A stretch of 64,000 nucleotides of DNA from Dulcicalothrix desertica PCC 7102 (GTDB taxonomy: Bacteria > Cyanobacteriota > Cyanobacteriia > Cyanobacteriales > Nostocaceae): the NCBI RefSeq assembly GCF_003991905.1, contig NZ_RSCL01000004.1, positions 335,934 through 399,933 of the forward strand. Reading direction: 5' to 3'. Shown piece after piece: positions 33,476 to 42,813 of the stretch (the first letter of the stretch is position 1; each line of letters begins with the position of its first letter). The position numbers were made by a program, and so were the translations under genes. The notes beneath the pieces are model-generated. The model ran no database searches, was not told where the DNA came from, and worked only from the letters and a program-made list of their open reading frames with translations.

Positions 33476-35257
33476 CTATTTGGCCCCATTTGGACGTTGA
33501 ATAATTGTCTCCATCACTCGGCGCCTATTTTTTGGGTCGATAGCAACTAATCTAATATATTCATTGCTAAAGTCACCCAAAGATGACTCGATAGCAGAAA
33601 CTAGATCGGACGCAGCGCTAATTTCTCCTACTGTACAGCTTTGCCATGAACCCATTTTAAAACGGCGTTCGTCAACGTGTTCAATACCTATTTTGTAACC
33701 CTTAGACAAGATTTCGCGAACTAGTTCTTGAGTCTCTAAGGTGAGATGAGTGCTGGGTGCTAGCTGTGCATTTTCTGTATATTGCTTGTAGTATTCTCCG
33801 TTATTTATAAGGGGTGTTGTAACTGGGTTTAAAGATGGTGCATTTGAAGGTGAATGATATGGTGTGCCAACTGGGAGCTTAGGCGCCGAATTAGCTAGCA
33901 TTCCAACACCAGCTACAACTGGCGCCATAATCGGGGCGTGATGAGTTTGTTCCTCAACTACCTCTACAACATGTTGTTTGTATGGTGTGCCCAATGGTGT
34001 TGCAGCAGGCGCCTTAAATGGTGTGCCAGATGGTAGTTTAGGCGCCGAATTAGCTAGCATTCCAACACCAGCTACAACTGGCGCCATAATCGGGGCGTGA
34101 TGAGTTTGTTCCTCAACTACCTCTACAACATGTTGTTTATATGGTGTGCCAAGAGGCGTTGCAGCAGGTTGTCTGTATGGTGTGCCAGATGGCAAACTCG
34201 GCGCCGAATTAGCTAGCATTCCAACACCAGCTACAACTGGTGCCATAATAGGCGCCGACCTATCTGGTGCTACAGTTGGTGTGTTAAATGTTGTTGTTAC
34301 AACTTCTGTAACACCCACATCATTACTGTAAATTGGCGCTGGTAATGCTTCTACCCTAGATACAGCTTTACGCGAAAACAATCCACGATTATATTCTTCT
34401 ACTAATTTAGAATTTTGTACGCGCTGTTGTTCTCCTACCATCAAATTACCCATTTCAATCAGGTACGGTAATTTAAAGTTGGGTTTTCTAAATTGTGGCG
34501 GACCTTCAACACTGTTAACTACCCGCTGCGATACCTTCTCTATACCAATTTCATGAATAAAGTGCCGGATTTGTTCGTCGTAAATGCGAGAACGCAACGC
34601 GCTGAAAAAGTCAATAGACTGATTAATAAAGGTATCAACAAACTGTTCAATTTCACGACGCGATAATCCATCAGATTCATAAATTCCACCGACAATACCA
34701 ACTTTGTCATCACGGTCAGGTTCCCAATAGAACTTCTCCATGCGTCCATCGCGTACTAAAGGCGCATACAGTGTAGAGAAATCATTACCCGTAACAATAA
34801 TTGGTATTCTAGGTAATGGCGTTGAGTCGTAACTACCCGGAAGTTGTACATCTGTTGGATTATCCGCAATATTCATTAATGTCGCGTTGACCAACTGCGT
34901 ATTAACCGTATACTGTGTTCCTTCATCAAAACGTCCGGCGCCTGCATCCAAATCATTAATCATTAGTACGCACATCTTACCGCGTACTTTAGTTAACTCA
35001 GCAGTTTCTCGATAGCGTAACCGAATCAAGCGTGCAGGGTCGCCAGCATCAGGACTTTCTAACTCACCCCCAGATATCAGGGTGAATTCAATACCCATTC
35101 TCTCAAAAACTAATTCGCATTGGAACGATTTTCCTTCACCCTTACGTCCGTGAATACCCAAAATCAACGGAACGCGCACAGCAGGTAGATTTAAGAAATT
35201 TTTAGTAATGTGTACAGCAAGTTTATCTAGAAATTTCGGAGCGATGTAATAACCCAT
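33476..35257 (-). CDS. rca: Rubisco activase with repeat-expanded linker and SSU-like tail
   Basis: A 593-residue AAA+ protein that removes inhibitory sugar phosphates from Rubisco and, through its tail, is recruited to carboxysomes. The AAA core (residues 1-290) has Walker A HGRKGEGKSF, Walker B CVLMINDLDAGAG and IIVTGNDFSTLYAPLVRDGR. The C-terminal ~90 residues are a Rubisco-small-subunit-like domain (VREILSKGYKIGIEHVDERR, FKMGSWQSC). Between them, where relatives have a short linker, lies a long Pro/Ala-rich region with a 53-residue unit (APIMAPVVAGVGMLANSAPK...) repeated almost three times. The usual cyanobacterial form is around 420 residues from memory, so the repeat explains the extra length. 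Transcribed alone. Confidence 0.92.
   Translation of the reverse strand: MGYYIAPKFLDKLAVHITKNFLNLPAVRVPLILGIHGRKGEGKSFQCELVFERMGIEFTLISGGELESPDAGDPARLIRLRYRETAELTKVRGKMCVLMINDLDAGAGRFDEGTQYTVNTQLVNATLMNIADNPTDVQLPGSYDSTPLPRIPIIVTGNDFSTLYAPLVRDGRMEKFYWEPDRDDKVGIVGGIYESDGLSRREIEQFVDTFINQSIDFFSALRSRIYDEQIRHFIHEIGIEKVSQRVVNSVEGPPQFRKPNFKLPYLIEMGNLMVGEQQRVQNSKLVEEYNRGLFSRKAVSRVEALPAPIYSNDVGVTEVVTTTFNTPTVAPDRSAPIMAPVVAGVGMLANSAPSLPSGTPYRQPAATPLGTPYKQHVVEVVEEQTHHAPIMAPVVAGVGMLANSAPKLPSGTPFKAPAATPLGTPYKQHVVEVVEEQTHHAPIMAPVVAGVGMLANSAPKLPVGTPYHSPSNAPSLNPVTTPLINNGEYYKQYTENAQLAPSTHLTLETQELVREILSKGYKIGIEHVDERRFKMGSWQSCTVGEISAASDLVSAIESSLGDFSNEYIRLVAIDPKNRRRVMETIIQRPNGAK
33888..34260. repeat. 159-bp tandem repeat within the Rubisco activase linker
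   Basis: The marker GAATTAGCTAGCATTCCAAC starts at 33888, 34047 and 34206, exactly 159 bases apart, so the period is 53 codons and the frame is kept. The first and second intervals are almost identical, implying recent duplication. Six or seven GGCGCC sites fall inside this stretch. Confidence 0.95.
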
Positions 35258-35448
35258 GACCTAACCAAAAAATAGCAGTCTTAAAACAATGTTAAGTTGT
35301 ATCGGCAGCTACCGCTCACTTTATTTTAGTAGCACAGGGTTAAGTTATGTGTCTCAAGGGCACCTGACCAACTCGAAATTTCTAACAACTACTCCTGGTT
35401 AGAGACTTAAAGTAAATATATTATGCCTTCTGGAATATATAGTCTTGT

Positions 35449-35472
35449 GGAATGGGTATCCCTGCCCGTTCC
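35449..35472. repeat. GGAATGGGTATCCCTGCCCGTTCC hairpin repeat
   Basis: A further copy of the CGGGCA/TGCCCG hairpin family of 14582 and 21211, here on the other strand and without a tandem tail (CTTGTGG on one side is the start of the tail sequence). It lies in the 295-base gap upstream of the Rubisco activase start, which holds no gene. Confidence 0.75.
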
Positions 35473-35552
35473 ATAATAAGAATAAAAATGCATACCTTAC
35501 AAAATGTAGTATTCACAATTATTTCTTTTGATTAGCAATTTGACGAACTAGC

Positions 35553-35687
35553 TTAATCTCGCGCCTCAGTAATTTCTGCAACATCTTCAATTGTCATCCC
35601 ATAATCAAGTAACTTAGGCGCCATTGCCAGTTTAGCCTTTTGTTCGGTTACAAAGTTAATCTCTGTGAAACTGATACGTATACTTTT
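35553..35687 (-). pseudogene. Possible C-terminal remnant of a nuclease/transposase-associated protein
   Basis: A short frame reads INFVTEQKAKLAMAPKLLDY, GMTIEDVAEITEARD. This resembles the C-terminal tail of Rpn/PD-(D/E)XK transposase-associated proteins (repeated K-L-x-x-x-P-x-L-L-x-x-G-x-T-x-E-x-x-A). No upstream portion is present; the frame continues only into a dispersed repeat. Probably a gene relic. It contains one GGCGCC. Confidence 0.25.
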
Positions 35688-35699
35688 ACTGAGAAATAA

Positions 35700-35736
35700 A
35701 GAAACCGGGTTTCTGTTTAAAAGAAACCCGGTTTCT
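35700..35736. repeat. Compact AGAAACC-G/C-GGTTTCT paired repeat
   Basis: AGAAACCGGGTTTCT and AGAAACCCGGTTTCT are separated by only seven bases, giving a near-perfect 15-base stem just after the YCII stop codon at 35747 (minus strand). Confidence 0.88.
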
Positions 35737-35746
35737 ATAACCGCCA

Positions 35747-36016
35747 TTAAAAAGCTTGAATCCACTCTTTAATTGTGTACTCAGTCCAAATGCCATTTTT
35801 CCAGTATGGGTCATTTTCGACTAATTGACGCACGATGTCTTCGCTTTCAGCTTCGTAAATACCAAAAACTTTTGTGACATCTTTTGTAGGCCCAATTGTA
35901 ATTAGTACACCCGATTCTTTTTGTTGTGCTAGTCCATCAAGATGTGCTTGACGATGTGGCGCCCGTTTTTCTAAAACGTCTTCGCAGTAACTTCCCCACA
36001 TGATATATTTAGTCAT
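35747..36016 (-). CDS. YciI-like protein
   Basis: An 89-residue YCII-family protein: MTKYIMWGSYCEDVLEKRAP, HRQAHLDGLAQQKESGVLIT, GPTKDVTKVFGIYEAESEDI, DPYWKNGIWTEYTIKEW. The conserved H in HLDGL and the D-P motif are in place. It is 19 bases downstream of pheT on the same strand, beyond a 7-bp tandem repeat, so it may be read through from pheT. Biochemical role unknown. Confidence 0.88.
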   Translation of the reverse strand: MTKYIMWGSYCEDVLEKRAPHRQAHLDGLAQQKESGVLITIGPTKDVTKVFGIYEAESEDIVRQLVENDPYWKNGIWTEYTIKEWIQAF

Positions 36017-36020
36017 GATT

Positions 36021-36044
36021 CCTAACTCCTAACTCCTAACTTCT
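36021..36044. repeat. 7-bp CCTAACT tandem repeat overlapping the pheT stop
   Basis: Three and a half CCTAACT units. On the minus strand the last pheT codons are AGA AGT TAG; the AGTTAG part is repeat sequence. Same unit as 12262-12290. Confidence 0.8.
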
Positions 36045-38477
36045 CAAGTTAACGCCAAATTTTTCAACCAAGGTGTCACGAACTTTTTGGTGTACGGGTT
36101 CGATATCTTTGTCGGTGAGTGTCCGTTCGTTTGACCGATATACGAGACGAAATGCTAAACTTCGTTGTCCTGCTGGGACGTTTTCTCCTCGGTATTCGTC
36201 GAATAATTCTACTGACTCTAATAAGTCTTTACCTGATGCTCTAATTGCACGTTCTATTTTTGCAACGGTAAGTTCAATAGGAGCAAAGAAAGCTATATCA
36301 CGGTCGGATGCTGGGTAGGTTGAGTATGGTTTGAAGCCTGGAACTAATATTTCTTCACTATCTAATGCATCTAGTAATACATTTAAATCGAGTTGAAATA
36401 CGTAAACTGCATCTGGTAAGTTCTCTTCTCTACGTAATTGAGGATGTAGTTGGCCGAATGTACCGAGTCGATTGCTACCAACCCATAGTGAAGCTGTACG
36501 TCCGGGATGCAAGCGAGGGTCGCGATTATCTGGTTGGTATTCGACGTGCAAGCTCATTTGTTGGAAGATATTTTCTAGTACTCCTTTGGCTTCGTACCAA
36601 GTCATCGGCGCCTCAGAACCTCCACGTGCCCATCTACCAACGCTAGTATCACCACCGAGAATTCCACCTATTGCTTCGGCTTCTTGCAACCCGTTTTCTT
36701 CTTGCCAGAAAATTTCTCCAATTTCAAACCCATTAAGGGCGCCGTTTCCTTGTTCGAGGTTAAATTGAAAAGCATTAATTAAACCACCTATTAAATCGGT
36801 TCGCAATGCTGAATACTCAGCAAGTAAAGGATTGCTTATTACTATTTGACGTTCTTCTCCTGGTTTGACGAGCGAATAATGAATTAACTCGGTTAAACCG
36901 GCGCCACGCATTGCATAACGTAATTTGCGTAGCATTTCCTGCTCGAACGGCAAATAACCACCTTCGGCTGTTTCTGGCAGAGTATCACAAAAATTATCGT
37001 AACCGTAAAGGCGAGCAATTTCTTCAATTAAATCGATTTCTCGTTCTAAGTCGCGGTAACGATATGGGGGAACAACAACATTCCAAGTTTTATCTCCTGA
37101 AACAGTCAGCTGACACCCTAACGCTGTTAAAATTCTTTCTACATCACTCGCTTGTAGTTCGCCACCCATATCAGCATCGTCATCCGCACGTGTTGGTCCA
37201 AGTAACTCATTTACACGGTCTAAACGTAAACTAATTGTGTGACTCCATGTTGAAGGGTCTTGGCGAGTATCTACTGTTTTTTGAGCAACAATTGTACCGC
37301 CAGCAAGCTCAGTAATCATCGTCAATGCACGACGAGTAGCTGTTTCTAAACCTGCAAAATTTATACCGCGTTCATAACGTGATGACGCTTCGCTTCTTAA
37401 ACCCACACTTCGCGAAGACCGACGAATTGCTACGTTATCGAATAATGCTGCTTCTAAAACGAGGTTTTGCGTACCTTCATAAACTTCGCTTTCCTCACCA
37501 CCCATTACACCAGCAAGGGCAACAGGTTTATCACCAGCAGTAATTAATAAATTTTGTGTGCTGAGAGTGCGGGTTTGTCCGTCGAGAGTCTTGAGAGTTT
37601 CACCCGCACTCGCAAATCTAACTCCAATCGTTATATTGTCACTACCCCCAATTGTTTTTAAGCGTTCGCGGTCAAATGCGTGTAGCGGTTGTCCCCATTC
37701 TAGTAATACGTAGTTAGTAATATCTACAACATTATTAATTGGGCGTGTACCTGCCGCGCGGAGCTTTTGCTGTAACCAATCAGGTGACGGTGCAATTGTA
37801 ATGTTTTCTATTACCGTTCCAATATAACTAGGACAAGCCTTAGATTCTTCTACCTTTAAATTTAAACCTGGCGCAGCTTTTCCTGTTATCTCAGGTGGTT
37901 CGGGTATTGATAGTTTCGCATTTGTAAGGGCAGCAACTTCGCGTGCAATTCCAACCATACAAAGTGCATCTGCACGGTTAGCTGTTGCCGTCACGTCTAA
38001 CACGACATCATCAAGTCCCAATAGAGGACGTACATCGCTGCCTAACTGCAAATCTTCGTTTTGAAAAATGTGGATTCCATCTACATCTGTAGGTAATCCC
38101 AATTCCTTTAATGAACAAATCATGCCGTTAGAAGGCACTCCCCGTAACTTTGCAGGCTTTATTTTTAAATTTATATTTGGCAGAAACGTACCAACGGAGG
38201 CCACTGGTACAAGTATATCGGCACGGACATTTGAGGCGCCGCAAACAATATTTAAGGTTTCACCCGTACCAATATCAACTTGGCAAACGCTTAATCTATC
38301 GGCATCAGGGTGCTGTTCACGTGCTATAACACGTCCAACTACCACACCCGATGCCCACGTGCGACGGTCTTCAATATCTTCGACTTCAAACCCTGCCATA
38401 GTGAGGGTTTGAGCTAATTCTTCAGGAGTTTGTTTGATCTCGACTAGTTCCCGTAGCCAATTCAACGAAATACGCAT
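36036..38477 (-). CDS. pheT: Phenylalanyl-tRNA synthetase beta chain
   Basis: An 813-residue beta subunit of the (alpha-beta)2 enzyme that charges tRNA-Phe. It begins [20 protein letters not shown], then has the tRNA-binding EMAP/OB domain ([20 protein letters not shown]), the B3/4 editing domain ([20 protein letters not shown]), the B5 domain ([17 protein letters not shown]) and the C-terminal anticodon-binding domain ([13 protein letters not shown]). I chose the ATG at 38477; the frame is open to 38576 but the extra N-terminus is not part of the family. pheS is not adjacent, as is usual in cyanobacteria. Confidence 0.96.
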   Translation of the reverse strand: MRISLNWLRELVEIKQTPEELAQTLTMAGFEVEDIEDRRTWASGVVVGRVIAREQHPDADRLSVCQVDIGTGETLNIVCGASNVRADILVPVASVGTFLPNINLKIKPAKLRGVPSNGMICSLKELGLPTDVDGIHIFQNEDLQLGSDVRPLLGLDDVVLDVTATANRADALCMVGIAREVAALTNAKLSIPEPPEITGKAAPGLNLKVEESKACPSYIGTVIENITIAPSPDWLQQKLRAAGTRPINNVVDITNYVLLEWGQPLHAFDRERLKTIGGSDNITIGVRFASAGETLKTLDGQTRTLSTQNLLITAGDKPVALAGVMGGEESEVYEGTQNLVLEAALFDNVAIRRSSRSVGLRSEASSRYERGINFAGLETATRRALTMITELAGGTIVAQKTVDTRQDPSTWSHTISLRLDRVNELLGPTRADDDADMGGELQASDVERILTALGCQLTVSGDKTWNVVVPPYRYRDLEREIDLIEEIARLYGYDNFCDTLPETAEGGYLPFEQEMLRKLRYAMRGAGLTELIHYSLVKPGEERQIVISNPLLAEYSALRTDLIGGLINAFQFNLEQGNGALNGFEIGEIFWQEENGLQEAEAIGGILGGDTSVGRWARGGSEAPMTWYEAKGVLENIFQQMSLHVEYQPDNRDPRLHPGRTASLWVGSNRLGTFGQLHPQLRREENLPDAVYVFQLDLNVLLDALDSEEILVPGFKPYSTYPASDRDIAFFAPIELTVAKIERAIRASGKDLLESVELFDEYRGENVPAGQRSLAFRLVYRSNERTLTDKDIEPVHQKVRDTLVEKFGVNLRS

Positions 38478-38732
38478 TTGATTTTGCTTGTGCGATTGGG
38501 GTAGCTTTAATAGTAAGGCACTGTCTATTCTAAAACGATTGGGCGAACGAGCTTCATATGTTTGCATTTTTCGCACGCTTCAAAAGGATTATTTGGCGCC
38601 ACCCGTTAAGGTCAAAAATTTCACCCCTATTTACCACACGAGACGTATTTCACTTTGAGTGTCCTTTATCACAAAATTAAATATATATCAAATACAGCGC
38701 CTGAATGCCTTCATAGCTACAGGGAGATAAAA

Positions 38733-39572
38733 ATGGCCAATAAAAAAACAACTAAAGCAAGTACTAAGAGTGGTGCGCCTAAAGCTGAATCAAAAGCTAG
38801 ACCAAAGCGAAGCAATACAGCTTCTAAAACTGCCTCTACAAAGAAGCAAGATGAAATTCAGAAAATTGCTGATGTTGAATCGAGTGACCTTGACATTACA
38901 AAAACACTTGATATAGACGGTAAACGTCCCGTTGCTGCCAGTTCTTTCGAGGTTGTAGATACTTTTAACGTTGAAGAGCGTCCTACTGTTAAACATGAAG
39001 CATCATTAGCTACTCAAGATAAAAAAACTACTGATATAGACAATCAACGTCCTGTAGAATCGAGTGACCTTGAAATTACAAAAACGCTTGATATAGATGG
39101 TAAGCGTCCAGTTACTGCTAGTTCTTTTGAGGTTGTAGGTACTTTTAACGTCGAAGAACGTTCAGCAATTACAACATCGAATGCCAAAAATAGTAAAACT
39201 ACCAAAGCGAATAAAACTAAAAAAAGTAAAAAAACTGCTGATAGTGATTTAGAATACAATCATACTATAGATATAGATGGTCGGCGCCCTGTTGACCCAA
39301 GTTCTTTCGAGGTACTAGATACTTTTGATGTAGATGGTGAGCGTCCAATTACCTCGAACAATTCTGAAGTACTAGATACTTTTGATGTAGATGGTGAGCG
39401 TCCAATTGTTTCTAGTAATCTCGTATATGATGAAACAATAGATATAGATGGTCGGCGCCCTGTTGACCCAAGCAATTTAGAATTGGCAGGTTCTTTGAAT
39501 ATAGATGGCGAACGTCCGGTAGGAGCAAGTCAAATTAAGGATCAAGGTATTACATCTGATTACTTAGATTAA
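38733..39572 (+). CDS. DIDGRRPV-repeat protein of unknown function
   Basis: A 279-residue, highly charged protein. The N-terminal 50 residues are Lys/Ser/Thr/Ala-rich (MANKKTTKASTKSGAPKAES). The rest is built from a degenerate motif (L/I)(D/N)(I/V)DG(K/R/E)RP(V/I) followed by xxSxxEVxxTF, with about ten occurrences between residues 62 and 260, split by a second Lys-rich segment (TTKANKTKKSKK). GGGAG precedes the ATG at 38733, which is preferred over 38655. There is no membrane segment. Predicted largely disordered with acidic-aromatic beads; a scaffold or multivalent binding role is possible. No family recognised. Confidence 0.7.
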   Translation: MANKKTTKASTKSGAPKAESKARPKRSNTASKTASTKKQDEIQKIADVESSDLDITKTLDIDGKRPVAASSFEVVDTFNVEERPTVKHEASLATQDKKTTDIDNQRPVESSDLEITKTLDIDGKRPVTASSFEVVGTFNVEERSAITTSNAKNSKTTKANKTKKSKKTADSDLEYNHTIDIDGRRPVDPSSFEVLDTFDVDGERPITSNNSEVLDTFDVDGERPIVSSNLVYDETIDIDGRRPVDPSNLELAGSLNIDGERPVGASQIKDQGITSDYLD

Positions 39573-39582
39573 TTATATTAAA

Positions 39583-39662
39583 AAACCGGGTTTCTTCATT
39601 GAAATCGTGCAATAAGAATAACGATTTGTCTGCGACAATGAATGCGTAGAAACCCGGTTTTT
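39583..39662. repeat. 80-base long form of the AGAAACC repeat
   Basis: Ends AAACCGGGTTTCT and AGAAACCCGGTTT pair. The interior has a nested stem AAATCGT/ACGATTT (39602-39627). From ACGATTTGTCTGCGACAATG at 39621 it is identical for 34 bases to the copy at 51500-51581. It lies between convergent genes and probably terminates both. Confidence 0.88.
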
Positions 39663-39663
39663 A

Positions 39664-40023
39664 TTAAATTAAAGATTGAATTGCACGTAATAATTCTTGC
39701 TTACCAAAAGGTTTTGTTAAGTAAAAATCGGCGCCTTGACGCATACCCCAAATTTTATCGATATCACCGTTTTTGGAGCTACAAATGATAATTCTAATGT
39801 TTTGAGTAGCTGTGTTTCGCTTCAGAAGGCGACATAACTCAAAACCACTCATTCCAGGCATAACAATATCGGTAATTACGATATCAGGTAAGTCGTTTAA
39901 AGCTTTCTTAAAACCTTCTTTGGCATCGTAAGCTTTAATAACGTTGTAACCACCGTCTTCTAAATAACAGTTGATTAACTCTAGCTGAGAAGGCGTATCG
40001 TCAACAACTAGAAGTGTTGTCAT
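39664..40023 (-). CDS. CheY-like response regulator
   Basis: A 119-residue stand-alone receiver. TTLLVVDDTPSQLELINCYL has the acidic pair, DIVITDIVMPGMSGFEL the phospho-acceptor Asp, IIICSSKNGD the switch Ser, and YLTKPFGKQELL the conserved Lys. It resembles PilH/PixH-type single-domain regulators. It lies 61 bases downstream of the PATAN-REC gene on the same strand, the same order as the pilG-pilH/pixG-pixH pairs that open cyanobacterial motility/chemotaxis operons. The CheW, MCP and CheA partners are not here. Confidence 0.92.
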   Translation of the reverse strand: MTTLLVVDDTPSQLELINCYLEDGGYNVIKAYDAKEGFKKALNDLPDIVITDIVMPGMSGFELCRLLKRNTATQNIRIIICSSKNGDIDKIWGMRQGADFYLTKPFGKQELLRAIQSLI

Positions 40024-40084
40024 ATTTACTTATTCCTTTGATTTTACAATATTGAAGACGACAGGCTGGGAATCAAATTATAAA

Positions 40085-41491
40085 TCAAGTCAAGTGCATG
40101 AATACCATTTTGAGTAAATCAGCTTGAGTAAATGGTTTTGTCAAATACCCTGATGCACCAACTAACCGCGCTTTGACTTTATCTACCAGTCCTTTGTTAC
40201 CTGTCACCATAACAATTGGCGTTTTCTTAAACATCGAGTTATTGCGAATAATCTTGCACAGCTCGTACCCGTCTATACCATCCATGTTTAAGTCGAGTAA
40301 AATCAAGTCTGGCTTGTTACGAATTATCGACATTACTGCCTTCACTGGGTCGTTAATTGTCACGACTGAGAAGTTCTCATGTTCTAGAAAACGGCTAATC
40401 TCTCTCAGAACTGTTGGACTGTCATCAACTGAAACTATTTTATAGACTTTACGATTAGTCGCCGGTGCAAATGTATTGCTAGGCGGTTTGGCGATAGTGC
40501 TTTCTTTAGAAACGGGTTGGCTAACTGTTTGCTGGTCTTGATATAACTGTCTTGTATTTGGAATTATGACGTTGCTACTTCCAGCTAGTCTTTGTGTAAC
40601 TGTCCCGTTGCTAGTCCTATTTAAAGAAGGCGCCGAACTTCCTAACTGATTATTAACTACCTCAGTAACATAATTTACAGTATGATTTTCGTCCGGAGTA
40701 ATTAGGGGTAATTTATCGAATGGTGGGTCTGGTTCATGAAGAACAATTTCTCCACTACTTATATATTGATACAGTTGCCGCGCCATTTCTACTTCGTCTT
40801 GGTTGACAATTACAGCTAAATGCCGTAGGCTGAAACCCTTCATCCAAGTTGCCAAATTTTGATGTATGGCTGAGAGCTGATGTTTGAGTACCTCTGTTGG
40901 GACTCGTAGGTAAGGACGTTGATATGGTGATGAAATGTGAGGAGTTAGCGTCTGCCAACCGCGTAATTGTTGCTCACACATTTCAAGTATTTTTTCTGTA
41001 TCAATTCTGCAAATAACTGGTAATTGATTTACAATACTTATTAATTTGTAATTTCCTGTATTAATTAGTGAAAAAGATTCAAGAACTTCTTTGACCATTT
41101 CCTGAATCAAAATAGCAGCTTGAGTTGGATTGATGTGACGTTGGCTAACCAACCAGCAAATAGCTTGGTATTCGGGTGGTTGTTCGGGTAATTTGTCTGA
41201 ATTAGAGTCCCCACTTAGGTTTGGTGAGTCAGCTTCAAACATCAAACGCACTTGAACACGAATTTCTGTGCTTAAAGCACTCAATTGATGGTCTAAACGG
41301 CGTAAATGCCTTTCTAGACGGTCAAAAGGTTCGACTGAGTGGGTCGCATAAATAATTTTTCCCTGTTCTAAGTATATTAGCCAGGTAACTGAATTACTTA
41401 ATACATGTAAGCAAGTAGTGTCATGACAGTTCGATAAGTGACGTAATAGACTAAGGGAACGTAATCTGGTGAATGTGCCTAAAATGTTCAT
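40085..41491 (-). CDS. PATAN-domain response regulator (PatA/PixG-like)
   Basis: A 468-residue protein. The N-terminal PATAN-type region begins MNILGTFTRLRSLSLLRHLS and continues VTWLIYLEQGKIIYATHSVE, with the helical insert that gives the domain its name. A Pro/Ser/Thr/Asn-rich linker follows near 270-340. The C-terminal receiver has YKIVSVDDSPTVLREISRFL, LILLDLNMDGIDGYEL (phospho-acceptor Asp) and GYLTKPFTQADLL. PATAN regulators act in twitching motility, phototaxis and heterocyst patterning in cyanobacteria. It lies upstream of the CheY gene on the same strand. Confidence 0.9.
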   Translation of the reverse strand: MNILGTFTRLRSLSLLRHLSNCHDTTCLHVLSNSVTWLIYLEQGKIIYATHSVEPFDRLERHLRRLDHQLSALSTEIRVQVRLMFEADSPNLSGDSNSDKLPEQPPEYQAICWLVSQRHINPTQAAILIQEMVKEVLESFSLINTGNYKLISIVNQLPVICRIDTEKILEMCEQQLRGWQTLTPHISSPYQRPYLRVPTEVLKHQLSAIHQNLATWMKGFSLRHLAVIVNQDEVEMARQLYQYISSGEIVLHEPDPPFDKLPLITPDENHTVNYVTEVVNNQLGSSAPSLNRTSNGTVTQRLAGSSNVIIPNTRQLYQDQQTVSQPVSKESTIAKPPSNTFAPATNRKVYKIVSVDDSPTVLREISRFLEHENFSVVTINDPVKAVMSIIRNKPDLILLDLNMDGIDGYELCKIIRNNSMFKKTPIVMVTGNKGLVDKVKARLVGASGYLTKPFTQADLLKMVFMHLT

Positions 41492-42099
41492 CTGCTTGGA
41501 GTTTTTCCAGTAGATTAGCCACTATAACAGCAATATTGATATGTTGCTCGATACAGTTCTTGTAATTTTTATATCTTCCTAGAATGAAATATCAGAGGTT
41601 GATATGCATATATGTTACAAGCGACAAAAATTATCGTGACTATTGTTTTGTTACATTTTACATAACTACCTTTTTTTTAGCAGTTTGTTAAATTGCAATT
41701 TTACCTACTGCAACGCCCGATATAATAATGGTATCTTGCCAGCCTACATTTGTGATTTCACCAAACACACAAACCTTCTATATGAAAAATTTAAAAAGTC
41801 CAAAGCGAGAAACTATAAAATTACTGTATTGTAGATGTTTATCTGGTCTAATTGCCAAATAGGTTACAACAGACAACCTTGACAAGAGTTAAATTCTTTT
41901 TACTCAAACTATTTATGCTAATTCCGAATTTACTTGGTACATTAGTATTGGCAAGATGCGTTTGGCTAGTTGTTTAGTATAAAGCATCCCGGACAAACCA
42001 TAACAAAACGGTAAATTCGCAGTTTAGGAAAACTTGCTTAAATCTGACTATTACACTTGCTAGAACACAATTTTGGACTCTATTATAACACGAAAAGTT
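41492..42099. other. Intergenic region upstream of the TerY-P triad
   Basis: About 600 bases between divergent transcripts. AT-rich, no GGCGCC, several TTGCAA/TTGGCA patches but no strong inverted repeat. It must contain the promoters for both the PATAN gene and the triad. A short open frame at 41643-41834 has no ribosome site or family resemblance and is not counted as a gene. Confidence 0.4.
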
Positions 42100-42774
42100 A
42101 TGTCTGATACATTAAGGCTTGATGAAGTTGTGGAATTCGCTGAGAACCCAGAACCAAGGTGTCCGTGTGTACTGTTACTCGATACTTCTGGCTCTATGCA
42201 AGGTACAGCGATTAATGCTCTCAACGAAGGATTACAAACTTTTAAAGAAGAGTTAGTAAAGAATAGCCTTGCTGCCCGAAGAGTTGAAGTTGCAATAGTA
42301 ACATTTGATAGCAGCGTAAATATTGTACAAGATTTTGTGACGGCTGATTTATTCAGTCCACCAACGCTGTCTGCACAGGGTCTTACAACTATGGGCGCCG
42401 GAATTCACAAAGCCTTAGACTTGATAACAGAGCGTAAAAATTTATACCGAACTAATGGGGTAGCATACTACCGCCCTTGGATATTCATGATTACCGATGG
42501 CGAACCACAAGGAGAATTTGAAGACGTTGTAGAACAAGCATCGTTACGTTTACAAGCAGATGAAGCCTCAAAGCGTGTTGCTTTTTTTACCGTAGGCGTG
42601 GAAAATGCTAATATGATGCGGTTGGGTCAAATTGGGGTCAGGAGTCCTTTAAAACTCCAAGGCTTGAATTTTGTAGAGATGTTTGTGTGGCTGTCGGCGA
42701 GTATGTCAGCGGTATCACAGTCGAAAGTGGATGATCAGGTTGCATTACCGCCCATTGGCTGGGGTACTGTTTAG
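42100..42774 (+). CDS. TerY-type VWA domain protein
   Basis: A 224-residue single VWA domain. The MIDAS is intact: VLLLDTSGSMQGTAINAL, GLTTMGAGIHKAL and FMITDGEPQGEF. It matches the TerY group. The ATG at 42100 (MSDTLRLDEVVEFAENPEPR) is preferred over the TTG at 42073. With the PP2C and kinase genes that follow in the same direction, it makes the TerY-P triad described for phosphorylation-dependent stress or phage-conflict systems. The VWA protein is thought to bind a metal-dependent partner controlled by the kinase/phosphatase pair. Confidence 0.92.
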   Translation: MSDTLRLDEVVEFAENPEPRCPCVLLLDTSGSMQGTAINALNEGLQTFKEELVKNSLAARRVEVAIVTFDSSVNIVQDFVTADLFSPPTLSAQGLTTMGAGIHKALDLITERKNLYRTNGVAYYRPWIFMITDGEPQGEFEDVVEQASLRLQADEASKRVAFFTVGVENANMMRLGQIGVRSPLKLQGLNFVEMFVWLSASMSAVSQSKVDDQVALPPIGWGTV

Positions 42775-42813
42775 TTGTATTAATTAGCTAAACTTACACA
42801 GCTGTTAGCGCAC

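Noticed and set aside
38478-38576. N-terminal extension of pheT
   Set aside because: The family starts MRISLNWL at 38477; the extra 33 residues are not conserved in type.
41643-41834. 63-codon frame upstream of the TerY-P triad
   Set aside because: Low-complexity translation of AT-rich DNA, no ribosome site, no recognisable motif.
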